A stretch of 64,000 nucleotides of DNA from Solirubrobacterales bacterium (GCA_016712175.1 JADJRQ010000001.1:372001-436000), one strand, 5' to 3'. Positions 37,596 to 47,966 are shown, counted from the first letter of the stretch. The notes: a model not told the origin generated them from the letters alone. Numbers and translations are program-made.

Positions 37596-38254
37596 GCGGG
37601 ACCGGAACACATGTCTTCTGGATTCTGTCCCGGGGGACCGGGATTGCCGCCATCATGCTGGCAAGTCTCTCGGTCATCGCAGGGCTTCTGGCCGGTCGGG
37701 GCCGGCCTCTCAAGCTCGGTCGATTCGGTGAGATAAAACCACTCCACGAGGCCCTTTCGGTCGCGACCATCGTCATGGTCACAGCCCACGGACTGCTGCT
37801 CCTCGGTGATCCCTGGCTCAAGCCCGGCCTCACCGGAATCACCGTGCCATTCCAGATGGCGTTCCAGCCGTTCTGGACCGGCGTCGGAATCATCAGTGGC
37901 TACGGGTTGATTCTCCTGGGTCTCAGCTACTACGTCCGTCGCTGGATCGGAGTTGCCCGGTGGCGTGTCGCCCACCGGTTCGTAGCCGTCTTCTGGATCC
38001 TCGGCCTCTTTCACACCTTCGGTGCCGGGACAGATGCCGGTGAGCTCTGGCTTCAGGTGCCGGTGGCCGCCACAGCCATACCAGCACTCGTCCTGCTCGG
38101 CATGCGCTTCGGGGTGAAGAAGACAGACGGACCTTCAGTCAACAAGAAAACAAGGAGTTCAATTGAATTCGATTACGCTGAGAAAACTGGCCGCGGGGGC
38201 ACTCGCCCTTACCGGACTGCTTCATCTGATCCTGGCGCCCGAATACCTCGGTGA
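37592..38254 (+). CDS. Ferric reductase-like transmembrane protein (MsrQ/FRD type)
   Basis: About 190 residues are credible. Six helices; conserved His in KPLHEALSVATIVMVTAHGL, and RVAHRFVAVFWILGLFHTF, suit two b-type hemes as in ferric reductase / MsrQ domains. GTG start-ATG coupling: its start overlaps the apbE stop. The ORF runs on to 38254, but the last ~30 residues overlap the next gene and look non-native. A single missing base near 38130-38160 would end it at the TGA 38164-38166, overlapping the TTG of the next gene. Likely electron donor or relay for the flavinylated or copper proteins nearby; inference. Confidence 0.75.
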   Translation: MSGTGTHVFWILSRGTGIAAIMLASLSVIAGLLAGRGRPLKLGRFGEIKPLHEALSVATIVMVTAHGLLLLGDPWLKPGLTGITVPFQMAFQPFWTGVGIISGYGLILLGLSYYVRRWIGVARWRVAHRFVAVFWILGLFHTFGAGTDAGELWLQVPVAATAIPALVLLGMRFGVKKTDGPSVNKKTRSSIEFDYAEKTGRGGTRPYRTASSDPGARIPR

Positions 38255-38532
38255 GAAGCCTACGTCGGCGCCCTCTTCATCGGTGGAGGGCTGACCAGCC
38301 TTGCCCTGCCTCCTGGCTCTGGATCAAGGACGATGCTCGCGCCTGGATGCTCGCGGCCCTCGTGGCCGGTGGCATGGCCATCGGATTCGTTCTTTCCAGG
38401 ACGATCGGTCTCCCCGGTTTCCAGGAAGGCGAATGGGAACTGTCCGGCATCATCTCGCTGCTGCTCGAAGCCGGAGTAGTTGGTGCGGCGATCACCGCAG
38501 TCCGGTCACCCCGACCGGTGACTCAGAGCTAG
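38163..38532 (+). CDS. Small four-helix membrane protein (two frameshifts)
   Basis: TTG start at 38163 with AAGGAG five bases upstream. Repaired length about 123 residues: helix 1 KLAAGALALTGLLHLILAPEYL, split here at residue 20; helix 2 in VGALFIGGGLTSLALA; helix 3 AWMLAALVAGGMAIGFVLS; helix 4 in GIISLLLEAGVVGAAITAV. Three frames must be joined: one base appears missing at 38258-38259 (AAG-CCT) and another at 38308-38309 (CTG-CCT). Helical periodicity and the conserved His in TGLLHL make the repaired product credible. Last gene of the ApbE unit and followed by a terminator. Confidence 0.68.
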
Positions 38533-38545
38533 CTGCGAACTTCGG

Positions 38546-38569
38546 CCCCGTCGCCAACCGGCGACGGGG
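38546..38569. terminator. Strong hairpin between convergent operons
   Basis: CCCCGTCGCC (38546-38555) and GGCGACGGGG (38560-38569) form a perfect 10-bp stem with an AACC loop, between the ApbE unit and the copper-protein operon, which converge here. Confidence 0.8.
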
Positions 38570-38594
38570 TACGGGTGTTCCGCGTTCGCCGCGG

Positions 38595-40524
38595 TCAGGT
38601 TTTCGGCTTCACCCGGAACGACCCGCGCATCAGCGGGTGGATCCGGCAGAAGAAGGTGTGCGTCCCGACCGGGGTATTCGGCGGGGTCGACCACGTTCTC
38701 CTTCCAACCACTGGATCTTTACGGGCTCCATATCCAGTAGTTCCGAGCTGGCCGGAATCGAACTGGAAATCGCCGTCCGGCAGCGGGTAGGCGATCCCGG
38801 TCGACTTGTTACAGGGCGACTTGCAGGACGTCAATGAGTGCCAAATGCCATTGTTGTCGTCCGTTGCAGTCAGTGCGAATTCGATTGACTTGCCCTGCTC
38901 GACCACCGGCGGCTTGCCATTCTCGCCGGGCAGGTTGAACCCACCGGCTTCGTACGAGTAGGCGGCGCCGGGAGCTCCGACGTCGAAAGGCCCTGCCGAC
39001 GCGAGAAGACCGTCGCCGAGATTAGCCGGATCGGGTGCGACGGCCGGCAGCGCGCCGCCGTGGTCATCGTTCTCCGCGTAGTGCCCGTGGTTCAGGACAC
39101 CCGGGGTGTCGACCTTTGGTCTCTTACGGATTGCGTCCGTTCTCTTCGTCCGGTGACCAGAAGACGACGTTGATACCCATCGACTCGTACCAGGAGCCGA
39201 TCTTGGTTTCGTAGACGGCTTGAAGGTCGAGCATGTCGTTCTTCTTGACCTGAACGCGCCAGTCGTCCTTGGTGCTGACCATCGCCATGTCCCAGGAGAC
39301 AGGACCGGCAGGCTCGAAGTAATGCGCCGTCGATTCGAAGAGGCGGACCCGGTTGCCGTCGACAGTCGGGGTCTTCGCCGTGCAATCGTCGTAAGTCTTC
39401 TTCTCAGCGGCAGCCTTCTCTTCAAGCTGGGTCCGGTCGCCGATGGCGGTGCGCTTGCTTTCGTTCACCCGCTTGATCTTTTTGTATTTGGCCGAATTGA
39501 CCTTCTTCAACCGCTTCAGGCGTTTCTTCTGCTTGCGCTTCCATTTCTTGAACTTGCGCGGCTTCATCGACTTCCTCAGGCGCTTCATCTTCTTGCGCTT
39601 CATCGACTTCTTCAGCTTTTTGATCGCCTTCGTCTTCAGCGAGGCCCTGATCTTTTCCGTCGTCGCGGAACTGCCGTCGATCGTGGCGGTGAGAGCCGCG
39701 TACTCGGCTGTGTGGTCAGCCGGCTCGTCACAGGTCGGTCCGGTGTACTTGGCTCCGGGCCGGGTCATCGAGAGTACGGTCGAGAGCCCGCCAGTGTGGA
39801 CGTGGCCCGTCGTGTTCAGGAGAACACCGTCCTGTTTGGCCGTCCACGTGTTCAGCCCCTTCGGGTAGCCGCTCTTCACGTCTTGCGGGTACGAGAATTC
39901 GCCGTCGGCTCCGCCGGAGTCACGCAGCACGTCGAATACCGGGTAAATGTGGCCGATCTGGACATCCATCCAGATCGGTTTGGCGATCTTGATCGAAGCG
40001 GCTTCCGGGGCGGAGTCCGGGATGAAACTGATCGTGTAGGTCGCCGTCAGATTCAGGGCCTTCGTCTGAAGGTTGTGGATCATCTCGTTCAGGATCCAGC
40101 TGTCTGAAGCTCTGTAGTGGTAGCCGTATCCGTCGGGCATCCTCATCGCCGTCTTCTCTTCACCGGTTGCGAAGAAAGGCGAGCCCCCGGAGAGGAAGAC
40201 GCCGTGGTGGAACATGACGATCGCCGAGCTCGGCACCTGGCCGGCTTTCGGCTCACCGTCGGAGTAGACGAGGTTCGCGTCGAAAGAGGTGATCCAACCG
40301 TCAACCAGGGGCTTGCCTGTCGCATTGTTGACCGACTTGAACCGAATTCTGTTCTGCCCTGACGTCACCTTATCGAGGGGAACCTTGTAGGTGATCTGCT
40401 GGGTAACACCATCGGCAAGCGTCTTCTTCGATCCCACTTCTGCCTGCAGAGCATGCGCTGCGGGGGCCAGAAACAGCATCAGTGCGGCGACGGCCAGTGA
40501 GCCGAGTAGTGAAATTCCCCTCAT
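38595..40524 (-). CDS. Secreted putative copper protein, paralogue A: HH/HxH domain, basic insert, C-terminal cupredoxin (disrupted)
   Basis: About 642 residues if read through. Signal peptide MRGISLLGSLAVAALMLFLA... ending AHA. N-terminal beta domain with His motifs MFHHGVF, EMIHNL and GHVHTGGLS, recalling the type II copper ligands (HH and HxH) of PHM/DBH monooxygenases; this is analogy only. Residues ~270-350 are an extremely Lys/Arg-rich helical insert. A second beta part has SWYESMGINVVFW. The C-terminal cupredoxin has WHSLTSCKSPC and the blue-copper loop CRIHPLM. At 39120-39135 the first frame hits TAA after GRNP and the rest continues in another frame. An extra A plus a substitution (or true decay) is needed, so this copy may be a pseudogene. 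Confidence 0.75.
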
Positions 40525-40540
40525 TTGAACCCTTCTTGAA

Positions 40541-42368
40541 TCAGGACGATTGCTTTACCCGGAACGACCCGCGCATCAGCGGGTGGATCCGGCAGTAATA
40601 GGTATGTGTGCCGACTGGCAGGTCTGCCGGGGTGCTCCAGGTAGTCCGGCCCACGGTCGGCGGCGCGGCATTCCCACCGAGGTTGCCGAGCGTGCCGGAG
40701 TCGAACTGGAAGTCGCCGTCCGGCAGCGGATAGGCGATGCCGGTCGTCTTGTTACAGGGCGACTTGCAGGAGGTGAGCGAGTGCCAGATCTCCTTGTTGG
40801 CGTCGGCGTCGGCCAGCTTGAAGGAGAACGACTTGCCCTGCTCGACAACCGGCGGACGACCGTTCGCTCCCGGCAGGTTGAACCCGCCGGCTTCATAGGT
40901 GTAACCGCCAACGTCGAATGGGCCGTCCGAAGCAAGCAGGCCGTCGGGCAGCTTCGACGGGTCTGGAGCGATGGCCGGCAGCTTTCCGCCGTGGTCGTCG
41001 TTCTCCGGGTAATGCCCGTGGTTCACCTGACCGGGTGTGTCTACCTTGGTCACGTAAGGGTCACGGCCGTTGGTTTCATCCGACCAGAAGACGACGTTGA
41101 TGCCCATCGACTCGTACCAGGAGCCGATCTTCGTCTCGTAAGTGGCCTGGAGCTCGAGCGTGTCGCCCGGCTTTACCTGGACCCGCCAATCATCTTTGGT
41201 GCTGAGCATCGCCATGTCCCAGGACACGGGACCGGCCGGCTCGAAGTATTTCGCGGTCGACTCGAACAGCCGCACACGATTGCCTTCGGCGTTCGGCGTG
41301 ACGGCGAGACATGCCTTGTAGCCGGCGTTTGACGCCTTGGCCTTGCCCTTGAGCTTGCGTTTCGCCTTCAGCTTTGACTTCTTCTGGCGCTTGATTTTCT
41401 TCAACCGCGCCTTCTTCGACTTCTTGTACTTCCGGTACCGGTTCGAGCTCATCGAATTCCGGAGCTTGCGCAGTTTCTTGCCTGCGACTGCCTTCCTTGC
41501 CCGCCTCTGTTTGGCCGAGAGTCGTTTCAGTTTCTTTCCAAGAGACTTGAGTTTGCCGGCGTAAGACTTCGGCAAGTCGCAGGTCGGGCCGGTGTAGCTG
41601 GCACCCGGACGCTTCATGAAGAGTTCGGTGTTCAGCCCACCGGTGTGAACGTGGCCGGTCGTTCCAAGAAGGGTGCCGGCCCGGGGAGCCTTCCACTCAT
41701 TGAGGTGGGTGCCAGCCGGGTAAGCGTTCGGATCATCCTGGGGATAGGTGAACTCGCCATCGGCTCCACCGGAGTCGCGCAGCACATCGAAGACCGGGTA
41801 GCCGCGGTTCTGGCCGTCTTCAACGTCCATCCAGATCGGCTTGGCGTCCTTGATCGAAGCGGCTTCCGGAGCTGTGTCCGGGATGAAGTTGATCCGGTAG
41901 GTGACGGTCAGGTCCATCGGGGTCGGCGTCAGGTTGTGGACCATTTCGTTGAGGATCCAGATGTCGCTGGCCTTGTACCGGTAGCCGTAGCCGTCGGGCA
42001 GGACCATCTGGGTCTTTTCTTCACCGGTGGCGTAGAACTGGCCTCCTCGGGAGATGTTGATCCAGACGCCGTGATGGAACATGACCTTGCTCGAATCGGG
42101 AATGGTTCCGTCGTCGGTGTAGACGAGGTCAGGCTTGATCGCCGTGATCCAGCCATCGACGGCGGGCTTGCCGGAGCCGGTAATCGGCTTGTTGCGGATC
42201 TTGTTCTGACCGGAACTGACTGCATCAATCGGCACCTCGTAGGTGATCTGCTGGGTTACCCCCGTCAGCGAGCGTCGTCTGTGTACCTACCTGTGCATGC
42301 GCGGATGGTGCCAGCGCTAGCAGCAAAGCTGCGACAGCCAACGACCCTGCGATCGAGAAAACCCTCAT
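40541..42368 (-). CDS. Secreted putative copper protein, paralogue B (frameshifted near the N-terminus)
   Basis: About 608 residues after repair, the same architecture as paralogue A and clearly homologous throughout. Signal peptide from the ATG at 42368 (MRVFSIAGSLAVAALLL, ending AHA). His motifs MFHHGVW, EMVHNL, GHVHTGGLN; a Lys/Arg-rich insert of ~100 residues; SWYESMGINVVFW; HGHYPENDDHGG; cupredoxin with WHSLTSCKSPC and CRIHPLM (Cys, His, Met ligands). The frame breaks at 42259-42263, a run of five C (minus strand G). Removing one gives DGVTQQITYEVP, matching paralogue A (DGVTQQITYKVP). Paralogue A starts 16 bases after its stop with its own GAAGGG site, so they form one operon. Confidence 0.8.
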
Positions 42369-42463
42369 ATAAAAAAACCCTCTCCCACTGCCTAGACAGG
42401 CCCGGCCGACCCCGAGCCAACCAGTAAAAGGTACCGCATCGCGCGGCCGCGCGGGCGAATTTC

Positions 42464-43159
42464 TCAGCGCAGGGTGCGCTTCGCCTTCGCTGACTTGCCG
42501 CCGGGTACCGTCGCCTTGGCCTGCAGACGGAGCTTCTTGCCCTTCTTGACTGCCTTCTTGACTGCCTTCTTGCCTTTGCCAGTGAGCTTCACGGTGACCT
42601 TCTTCGTCGTACCTGCCGAAACCGAAATCTTCGACAAGGAGCCAAAGGTCTTCTTGCCCTTGCTGATCTTCAGCTTGATGCCGGAGGCGTCGGTAACGCC
42701 CTTGACCTTGACTTTGATCTTGCCCGTCCGCTGCACCTTCTTCAGTTTCTGCGACGGGACCGACACTTTGACCTTCGGCTTCGGACGCACCAGAGGGGTG
42801 CCGCCGGAGATGACCAGGTCGCCGGACATGGAAGAGCCGTGGATCGAGCAGATGAAGGGGTAGGTGCCATCAGACAGGTACTGGACACCGTCGACCGGCG
42901 TGCTTTCCCCAGCGCTGATCGTCTTTGATTCGAAGATCGGTTTGCCCCCGGCACCGGTCTGGGTCGCGGTCACGTTGTGGACCGAATCCGAACCGGCCGG
43001 GTTCACGTAATTCGGAACCTCGCCCGCCACCTGGGTGAACGTATCTTCGACAAAGGTGCAGCAGTCCTGGTCGGAGATGATGTCACCCGCGCCCTGAGCC
43101 GTGGCGGTGGCACCGAACAAGGCAGCGACAACCGCGATTGATCCAATTATGTATTTCAT
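42464..43159 (-). CDS. Secreted cupredoxin with long Lys-rich C-terminal domain
   Basis: 231 residues from the ATG at 43159, with GGGAGGG ideally spaced. The signal peptide ends near AQG. The cupredoxin domain (~25-125) shows the first Cu ligand His in SDSVHNVTA and the loop YPFICSIHGSSMSGD (Cys, His, Met), so a type 1 copper site is complete. A pair DQDCCTFVED near the N-terminus is unusual. Residues ~130-231 form a basic beta domain rich in KVKV and KGKKAVKKAVKKGKK, similar to tails elsewhere in the window. It is 95 bases upstream of paralogue B on the same strand, so it could be co-regulated. Confidence 0.87.
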   Translation of the reverse strand: MKYIIGSIAVVAALFGATATAQGAGDIISDQDCCTFVEDTFTQVAGEVPNYVNPAGSDSVHNVTATQTGAGGKPIFESKTISAGESTPVDGVQYLSDGTYPFICSIHGSSMSGDLVISGGTPLVRPKPKVKVSVPSQKLKKVQRTGKIKVKVKGVTDASGIKLKISKGKKTFGSLSKISVSAGTTKKVTVKLTGKGKKAVKKAVKKGKKLRLQAKATVPGGKSAKAKRTLR

Positions 43160-43221
43160 GCTTTCCCTCCCATGTATTGCATCATGACGTATAGAACCTC
43201 GGCGGTCACCGAAAGTCTCGG

Positions 43222-43710
43222 CTAACGGAGGATCTCGACCAGCAGGATCCAGGCATTCATCACCGCGGCGATGATCGCGCCGACCATCCCGGCGAACACC
43301 CAGTCCATTCCCGAAGCGTCGCCGGTAAGTAGCAGGATACCGCCGATCACTCCGGGGATGGTGCCGAAGGACGGCACGATCAGGCGGGACGCGTAGCGGT
43401 TCTGGTCCGTCTCGGCAGACATGCTGCGCCAGCCCTGCATTGCCACGAAGACCATGAGGATCGTTGACCAGATCAGCAGCTCGGTTCCGAGACTCCCGGC
43501 GCCCTGGTTCGGGATCAGTCCGAACAGCGAAGTGATCAGCACCCCGATCAGCAGCGCCAGCGTGGAGAGCGCCAGATTGGTCACGCCCTCGAGGGCAAGG
43601 ATCCGGTCGAGGTTGATCGATACCGCCACGAAGACCAGCCCGGCGAGCGCCGCCGAGGCACCGGCCGATGCCACGAACAGGTCTTTCCACTCAGCCGCCA
43701 CGAATTCCAT
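43222..43710 (-). CDS. Four-helix membrane protein of unknown function
   Basis: 162 residues, four helices: SAALAGLVFVAVSINLDRIL, LSTLALLIGVLITSLFGLI, LLIWSTILMVFVAMQGW and two closely spaced C-terminal stretches. The pattern MEFVAAEWKDLFVASAGASAALAGL resembles a family of small actinobacterial and proteobacterial 'modulator of FtsH-like' or hypothetical membrane proteins, which I cannot name reliably. It sits between the copper-protein group and the LamG protein, all minus strand, 62 bases before the cupredoxin gene. Confidence 0.75.
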   Translation of the reverse strand: MEFVAAEWKDLFVASAGASAALAGLVFVAVSINLDRILALEGVTNLALSTLALLIGVLITSLFGLIPNQGAGSLGTELLIWSTILMVFVAMQGWRSMSAETDQNRYASRLIVPSFGTIPGVIGGILLLTGDASGMDWVFAGMVGAIIAAVMNAWILLVEILR

Positions 43711-43748
43711 GGCGCAATTCTTTCAGGCGATCGAGATGCCGGGCTGAC

Positions 43749-46700
43749 TCAGCGCTTGCGGTACTTCGCCTGGCAGCGCATGAACTTCGCCTTGTTCTTC
43801 TTGAACTTCCTGCACTTCTTCGCGGCGAGGTTGCCCGTGGACCTTCCCCTCCGGCTGGCCTTGTTGCGCTTCTTGGCCTTCTTCTTGGCCTTCTTCTTGG
43901 CGCGCTTCTTGCTGTGATTCTTGGTGGGCTTGTGCTTGACAACGGCACCGGACTCGGGGGCAGCGTTCCCGTGAGTGCCGTCGTCGGACCCAACCGGGGG
44001 GTTGCCAGTTGCCGGACCCGTATCGGGTGAATCGTCTGCCGGATCGTTGCTCACCGGAGTATCAGGACCGGTGAATACCGGCTCATCCCCCACCGGCGGC
44101 GGATCAGCCAGGAAGTGTTCAAGGATGCGGTTGGGAGTCAAAGCCCTGCCGTAGTAGGCGACTTCGTCGAGCTTACCCTTGAACCACGGGCGGATCTCGC
44201 CGTAACCGACGTAGAAGGTGCTGCTGGATGAAGGACGCTTGGTCGCTTCAACTTGGCCGTGGCGTTCGCCGTTCACGTAAATCGAGATCGTGGTCCCGTC
44301 CCAGACTCCGACCACCTGGGTGTAGTGACCCGGTGCCGGGCCGACGTCGGAAGTGACGGTTGTGCCCATGTGCTTGAAGACGAACAGGCCGCCCTGGATG
44401 GAAATCTCCCCGGCGTCGCCGTGGCCGGCCACTGACTGGTCACGCATGTCGTCCGGGTTGACCCAGGCCTCGAGCGAAGACTGGAAGGTCGGTGCGGGAA
44501 TGCTCGAGACGAAGCCGTAGCCGCCGTCACCAAAGAACTTCCGGGCGTGGTCGCCGTCGCCGGAGATCCCGACCGGGCCGGAGTCCTGGCCATTCTTGTA
44601 GGTGCCGTCGTGGCCGTTGCCACTCGAGTCCTTCATCGGGTCACCGGACGCGTCGCCGAGGCGGTAGTAGGCGATCGGGGAATCGGCGTTGTAGATATCC
44701 CCGAATGGCTTGATCGTGTACGTGTGGGTGTGGCTACGCGTGAGACCGTCATCATCGACTGCCGTGACCACGACCGGGTGGGCGCCCGGGGAGTCAGGCA
44801 GCGCGGAGTGGTTCGCGATCGGGTTTGCGTCAACCGTCGCGGTGCAGCTCGCGACCGTCGCGTTGCCGTCGAGGTCCTCGCAGTAGAAGTCGAGTGCCGG
44901 CATCTTGCCGTGGGCGTAGAGCCCGCCGTTGTTCGGCGAGGTCATGTTGGGTGCGGGCCGCTGGATCGGTGGGCCGTTCGGAGCCGGCGAGAGGCACATC
45001 GTGGGCGGTTCCGACCTCGTAGCGGGTGGCGAATGCCGAACCCGGAAGGGCCGAACCGTAGTAAGCCATCTCGTCGAGGCTGCCATGGAACCAGGGAGCC
45101 TGGTCGCCGTAGCCGACGTATAGCGTGGACGATCCAGACGGCGGCTTGTTGGCCGAGTTCGAAGAGCCGACCAGATTGCCGTTCACGTAGAGCTTCGTGG
45201 TGTGCCCGTCCCAGGTTCCGGCGACGTGGAACCACTGGCCGGGGGTTAGGGTCGGCCCGGACGCGTAGACCGTGTCCTGGGTCTGACGAAGTGCGAGCTT
45301 GCCGTCCTTGACGAACAGTTGTCCGCCGCCACCCTGGCCCATGATCGAACCGTCGCCCGAGTCGGTGCGCTTGATCCAGCCTTCGATCGTGTAGGCGGTC
45401 TGTGGGGCCGTGATGTTGTTGGTGAACCCGTAACCGTCGCGCGCCGGGAAGAAAGCCGACCAGTCCTGCGGGTCGGAAGTCAGGTCACATGTATACGGAG
45501 CGTGCGGACGGACATGACAGTTCGGAGCCGGCGGGCGCCGCAGGGCGATGCCGTTCTTGAACTCGCCGTTCCGGTTGTTGCCGGAGCTGTCGGCCATCGT
45601 GTCCGACCCGAGCTGGTCGCCGAGGCGGTAGTAGGCGATCGGGTGCTGCGGGTTGACCAGGTCGGCGTACCTGGGCGGATCAACCGCGTAGGCATGCGCG
45701 TCGGTTGCGGTATTGCCAGCGAAGTCCTTGGCGTCGACCTGGAAACGGAAGTTACCGAGATGCGCGGTGCTGAAGCCGTTGTCGGTACAGGTCTTGACGC
45801 CCGAGGCCACCGGTGGCGGACCACCGTGGAGCGGGTCGGCACAGCTGCGGTTCTTGCTGCCGGAACCCATGACGAAACGCTCGCGGATTCCGGGAGAGAC
45901 GATGTTGATCGTCGGATCGGTCAGGTCGATCATCCAGGTGGATGAAGCCGGAGTCGGATCGATGTTGCCGAGGGCGTCGGTCGCGCGGACATTGAAGGTG
46001 TGGTTGCCTTCGGGCAGGACTCCGGTGTTGTAGGTGCCGTTGCAGCCCGCGGTGAACCAGGCGCCACTGTCGAGGCGGCATTCAAGGGTAATCGGCGGCG
46101 AGCCCGGCGCCGGATCGACACCGTGGTAGGTGAAGTTGCGTACCTGGTTGTTGGTCGGTGAGGCCGGAGTGGCCGTGTCGATGAAGGTGTTCGGCGGGGT
46201 CTTGTCGACGAACCAGGACGAGGTCGCCGGTGAGGCATCGGTGTTGCCCGCGGCATCCGTGGCCCGCACGTCGAAGGTGTGGTTGCCGTCGGCGAGGTTG
46301 GGAGTTGCGTAGCCGCTGCTGCAGCCGAACCAGGAGCCGCCATCAATCCGGCACTGATAAGTGATCGGCGGTGAGCCGGGTGCCGGGTCGACTCCGTGGA
46401 AGGTGAAGGTGCGTACTCCCGTATTGGCCGGTGAGGCCGGGATCGCCGAGTCGATGAAGGTGTCGGGCGGTGTGTCGTCGGACGTGTTGAGCAGGACCGA
46501 AACGTTGCCGGAGCCGGAATTTGCGATCGCGAGGTCGGGTTTGCCGTCAGCGTTCAGGTCAAGGATCCTGACCGAGTACGGGTTGGCGCCGGTGGCGAAA
46601 TTTGTAGCCGCGCCGAAAGTGCCGTCGCCGTTGCCGAGCAGGACCGAGGCGTTGCTGGAGCCGTAGTTGGCGACGGCGAGATCGGGCTTGCTGTCGCCAT

Positions 46701-47619
46701 CCAGGTCACCGATCGCCACCGAGTACGGGCCGGCACCGACCGTAAAATTGGTTGCCGCGCCGAAAGTGCCGTCGCCGTTACCGAGCAGGATCGAGATGTT
46801 GCCAGAGCTGAAGTTGGCGACGGCGAGGTCGGGTTTACTGTCGCCGTCCAGATCACCGATCGCAACCGAGAACGGGCCATTGCCAGCGGTGATATTGGAA
46901 GCCGCGCCGAAGGTGCCGTCGCCGTTTCCGAGCAGGACCGAAACGTCGTCGGAACTCACGTTGCTTACGGCCAGATCAGGTTTGCTGTCACCGTTCAAAT
47001 CACCGATCGCGATCGAGATCGGGGTGGTACCGGCGGCAAAATTGGTAGCCGTACCGAAGGTGCCGTTGCCGTTGCCGAGCAGGACCGAGACGTTGTCGGA
47101 GCTCACGTTGCCTACGGCGAGATCAGGTTTGCTGTCGCCGTTCAGGTCACTGATCGCGATCGAGTACGGGTTAGTTCCAGCGGTGAAGTTCGTAGCTGCG
47201 CCGAAGGTGCCGTCGCCGTTGCCGAGGAGGACCGAGACGTTGCCGACGCCGAAGTTGGCGACGGCGAGATCGGGTTTGCTGTCGCCGTTCAGGTCACCGA
47301 TCGCGACCGAGTACGGGCCAGCGCCAACCGCGAAATTGGTCGCCGCGCCGAAGGTGCCGTCGCCGTTGCCGAGCAGGACCGAGACGTTGTCGGAGCTGTA
47401 GTTGGCAACTGCGAGATCAGGTTTACTGTCGCCGTTCAGGTCGCCGGTCGCAACCGAGACCGGGGTGGTACCGGTGGCGAAATTGGTGGCCGCGCCGAAG
47501 GAGACTGCCTGGGCCGGGATGCCGAAGCGAAAGAGAGGCCAACGAACAAGCACTCCGGAAAGGACGAATTTGCGGATGGTCGAATTGACTAGATCCGAAA
47601 GTTGCAACCCGAAATTCAC
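43749..47619 (-). CDS. Giant secreted FG-GAP / Ig-like / double LamG protein with basic C-terminal tail (frameshifted)
   Basis: About 1289 residues from the GTG at 47619; the frame stays open upstream to a TTG at 47730. A weak signal sequence ends near PAQA. Order: seven 49-residue FG-GAP repeats (DLNGDSKPDLAV, Ca2+-binding DxNxDxxxD loops, a complete seven-bladed propeller); two ~95-residue Ig-like domains; a third beta domain with cysteines; LamG 1 (HPIAYYRLGD ... LDEMAYYG); a linker; LamG 2 (SPIAYYRLGD ... LDEVAYYG); a Pro/Asp linker; a tail of ~65 residues dominated by Lys, with AKKCRKFKKNKAKFMRC. The frame breaks near 44996-45004 between the LamG domains (one extra base). Probably a surface adhesin or glycan binder. 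Confidence 0.83.
46471..47499 (-). repeat. Seven tandem 147-bp FG-GAP coding repeats
   Basis: Seven consecutive 49-codon units (FGAATNF...DLNGDSKPDLAV...VSVLLGNGDGT) with high DNA similarity, especially in the GDLNGDSKPDLAV part; the last is the most diverged. Expansion or contraction by recombination is plausible, and assembly may be fragile here. Confidence 0.88.
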
Positions 47620-47748
47620 GCCACACACCCCATTCGTGTTCAAAGTCCTCCCCGGGACCCTTCTTAACTGGTCCGCAAAGAGTAGCCGAAAAGCCGAACG
47701 CTGTTTGGTAAACGGTGGTGTTTTCGGCAAATCGTTTTACCATGCCGA

Positions 47749-47754
47749 ATTATA
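47749..47754 (-). promoter_or_regulatory. Consensus -10 box upstream of the LamG gene
   Basis: The minus strand reads TATAAT exactly, with no strong -35. An imperfect hairpin (TGGTAAACG at 47706-47714 with CGTTTTACCA at 47733-47742) lies in the resulting leader of about 120 bases. Confidence 0.35.
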
Positions 47755-47863
47755 CGGGTTTCAACTATTCATAACTCGTCCGGCAGCCAGTCCTCGCGGA
47801 AGCGTTGGGCCGTTCGCGGGTATTTGAGCAGACGGTCCTCGGTGCCCGATTCCTGAGGAAATG

Positions 47864-47888
47864 GTTTGAACCCCGAAATCCGGGGTAC
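47864..47888 (+). promoter_or_regulatory. Sigma-B/F type promoter in front of the sigma-B/F-like gene
   Basis: GTTT (47864-47867), 15-base spacer, GGGTAC (47883-47888): the sigma-B/F consensus with one mismatch. It precedes the sigma gene at 47967, which suggests positive autoregulation. The promoter overlaps one hairpin (ACCCCG ... CGGGGT, 47870-47886) and is followed by another (CTAACC-AAG-GGTTAG, 47888-47902). Confidence 0.55.
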
Positions 47889-47966
47889 TAACCAAGGGTT
47901 AGCGCTGCCTGATCCTCGTCGGTGCTCGGGCAGCACTCAAGGGTCACCCTATACGAAGGCCAATCG

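Noticed and set aside
46471..47499. CRISPR-like tandem repeats
   Set aside because: Units are 147 bp, in frame and encode FG-GAP repeats with no spacers.
47743..47760. ATG at 47743 as the start of the LamG protein
   Set aside because: It reads in another frame for about 100 codons without signal peptide or FG-GAP similarity; it would need a further indel.
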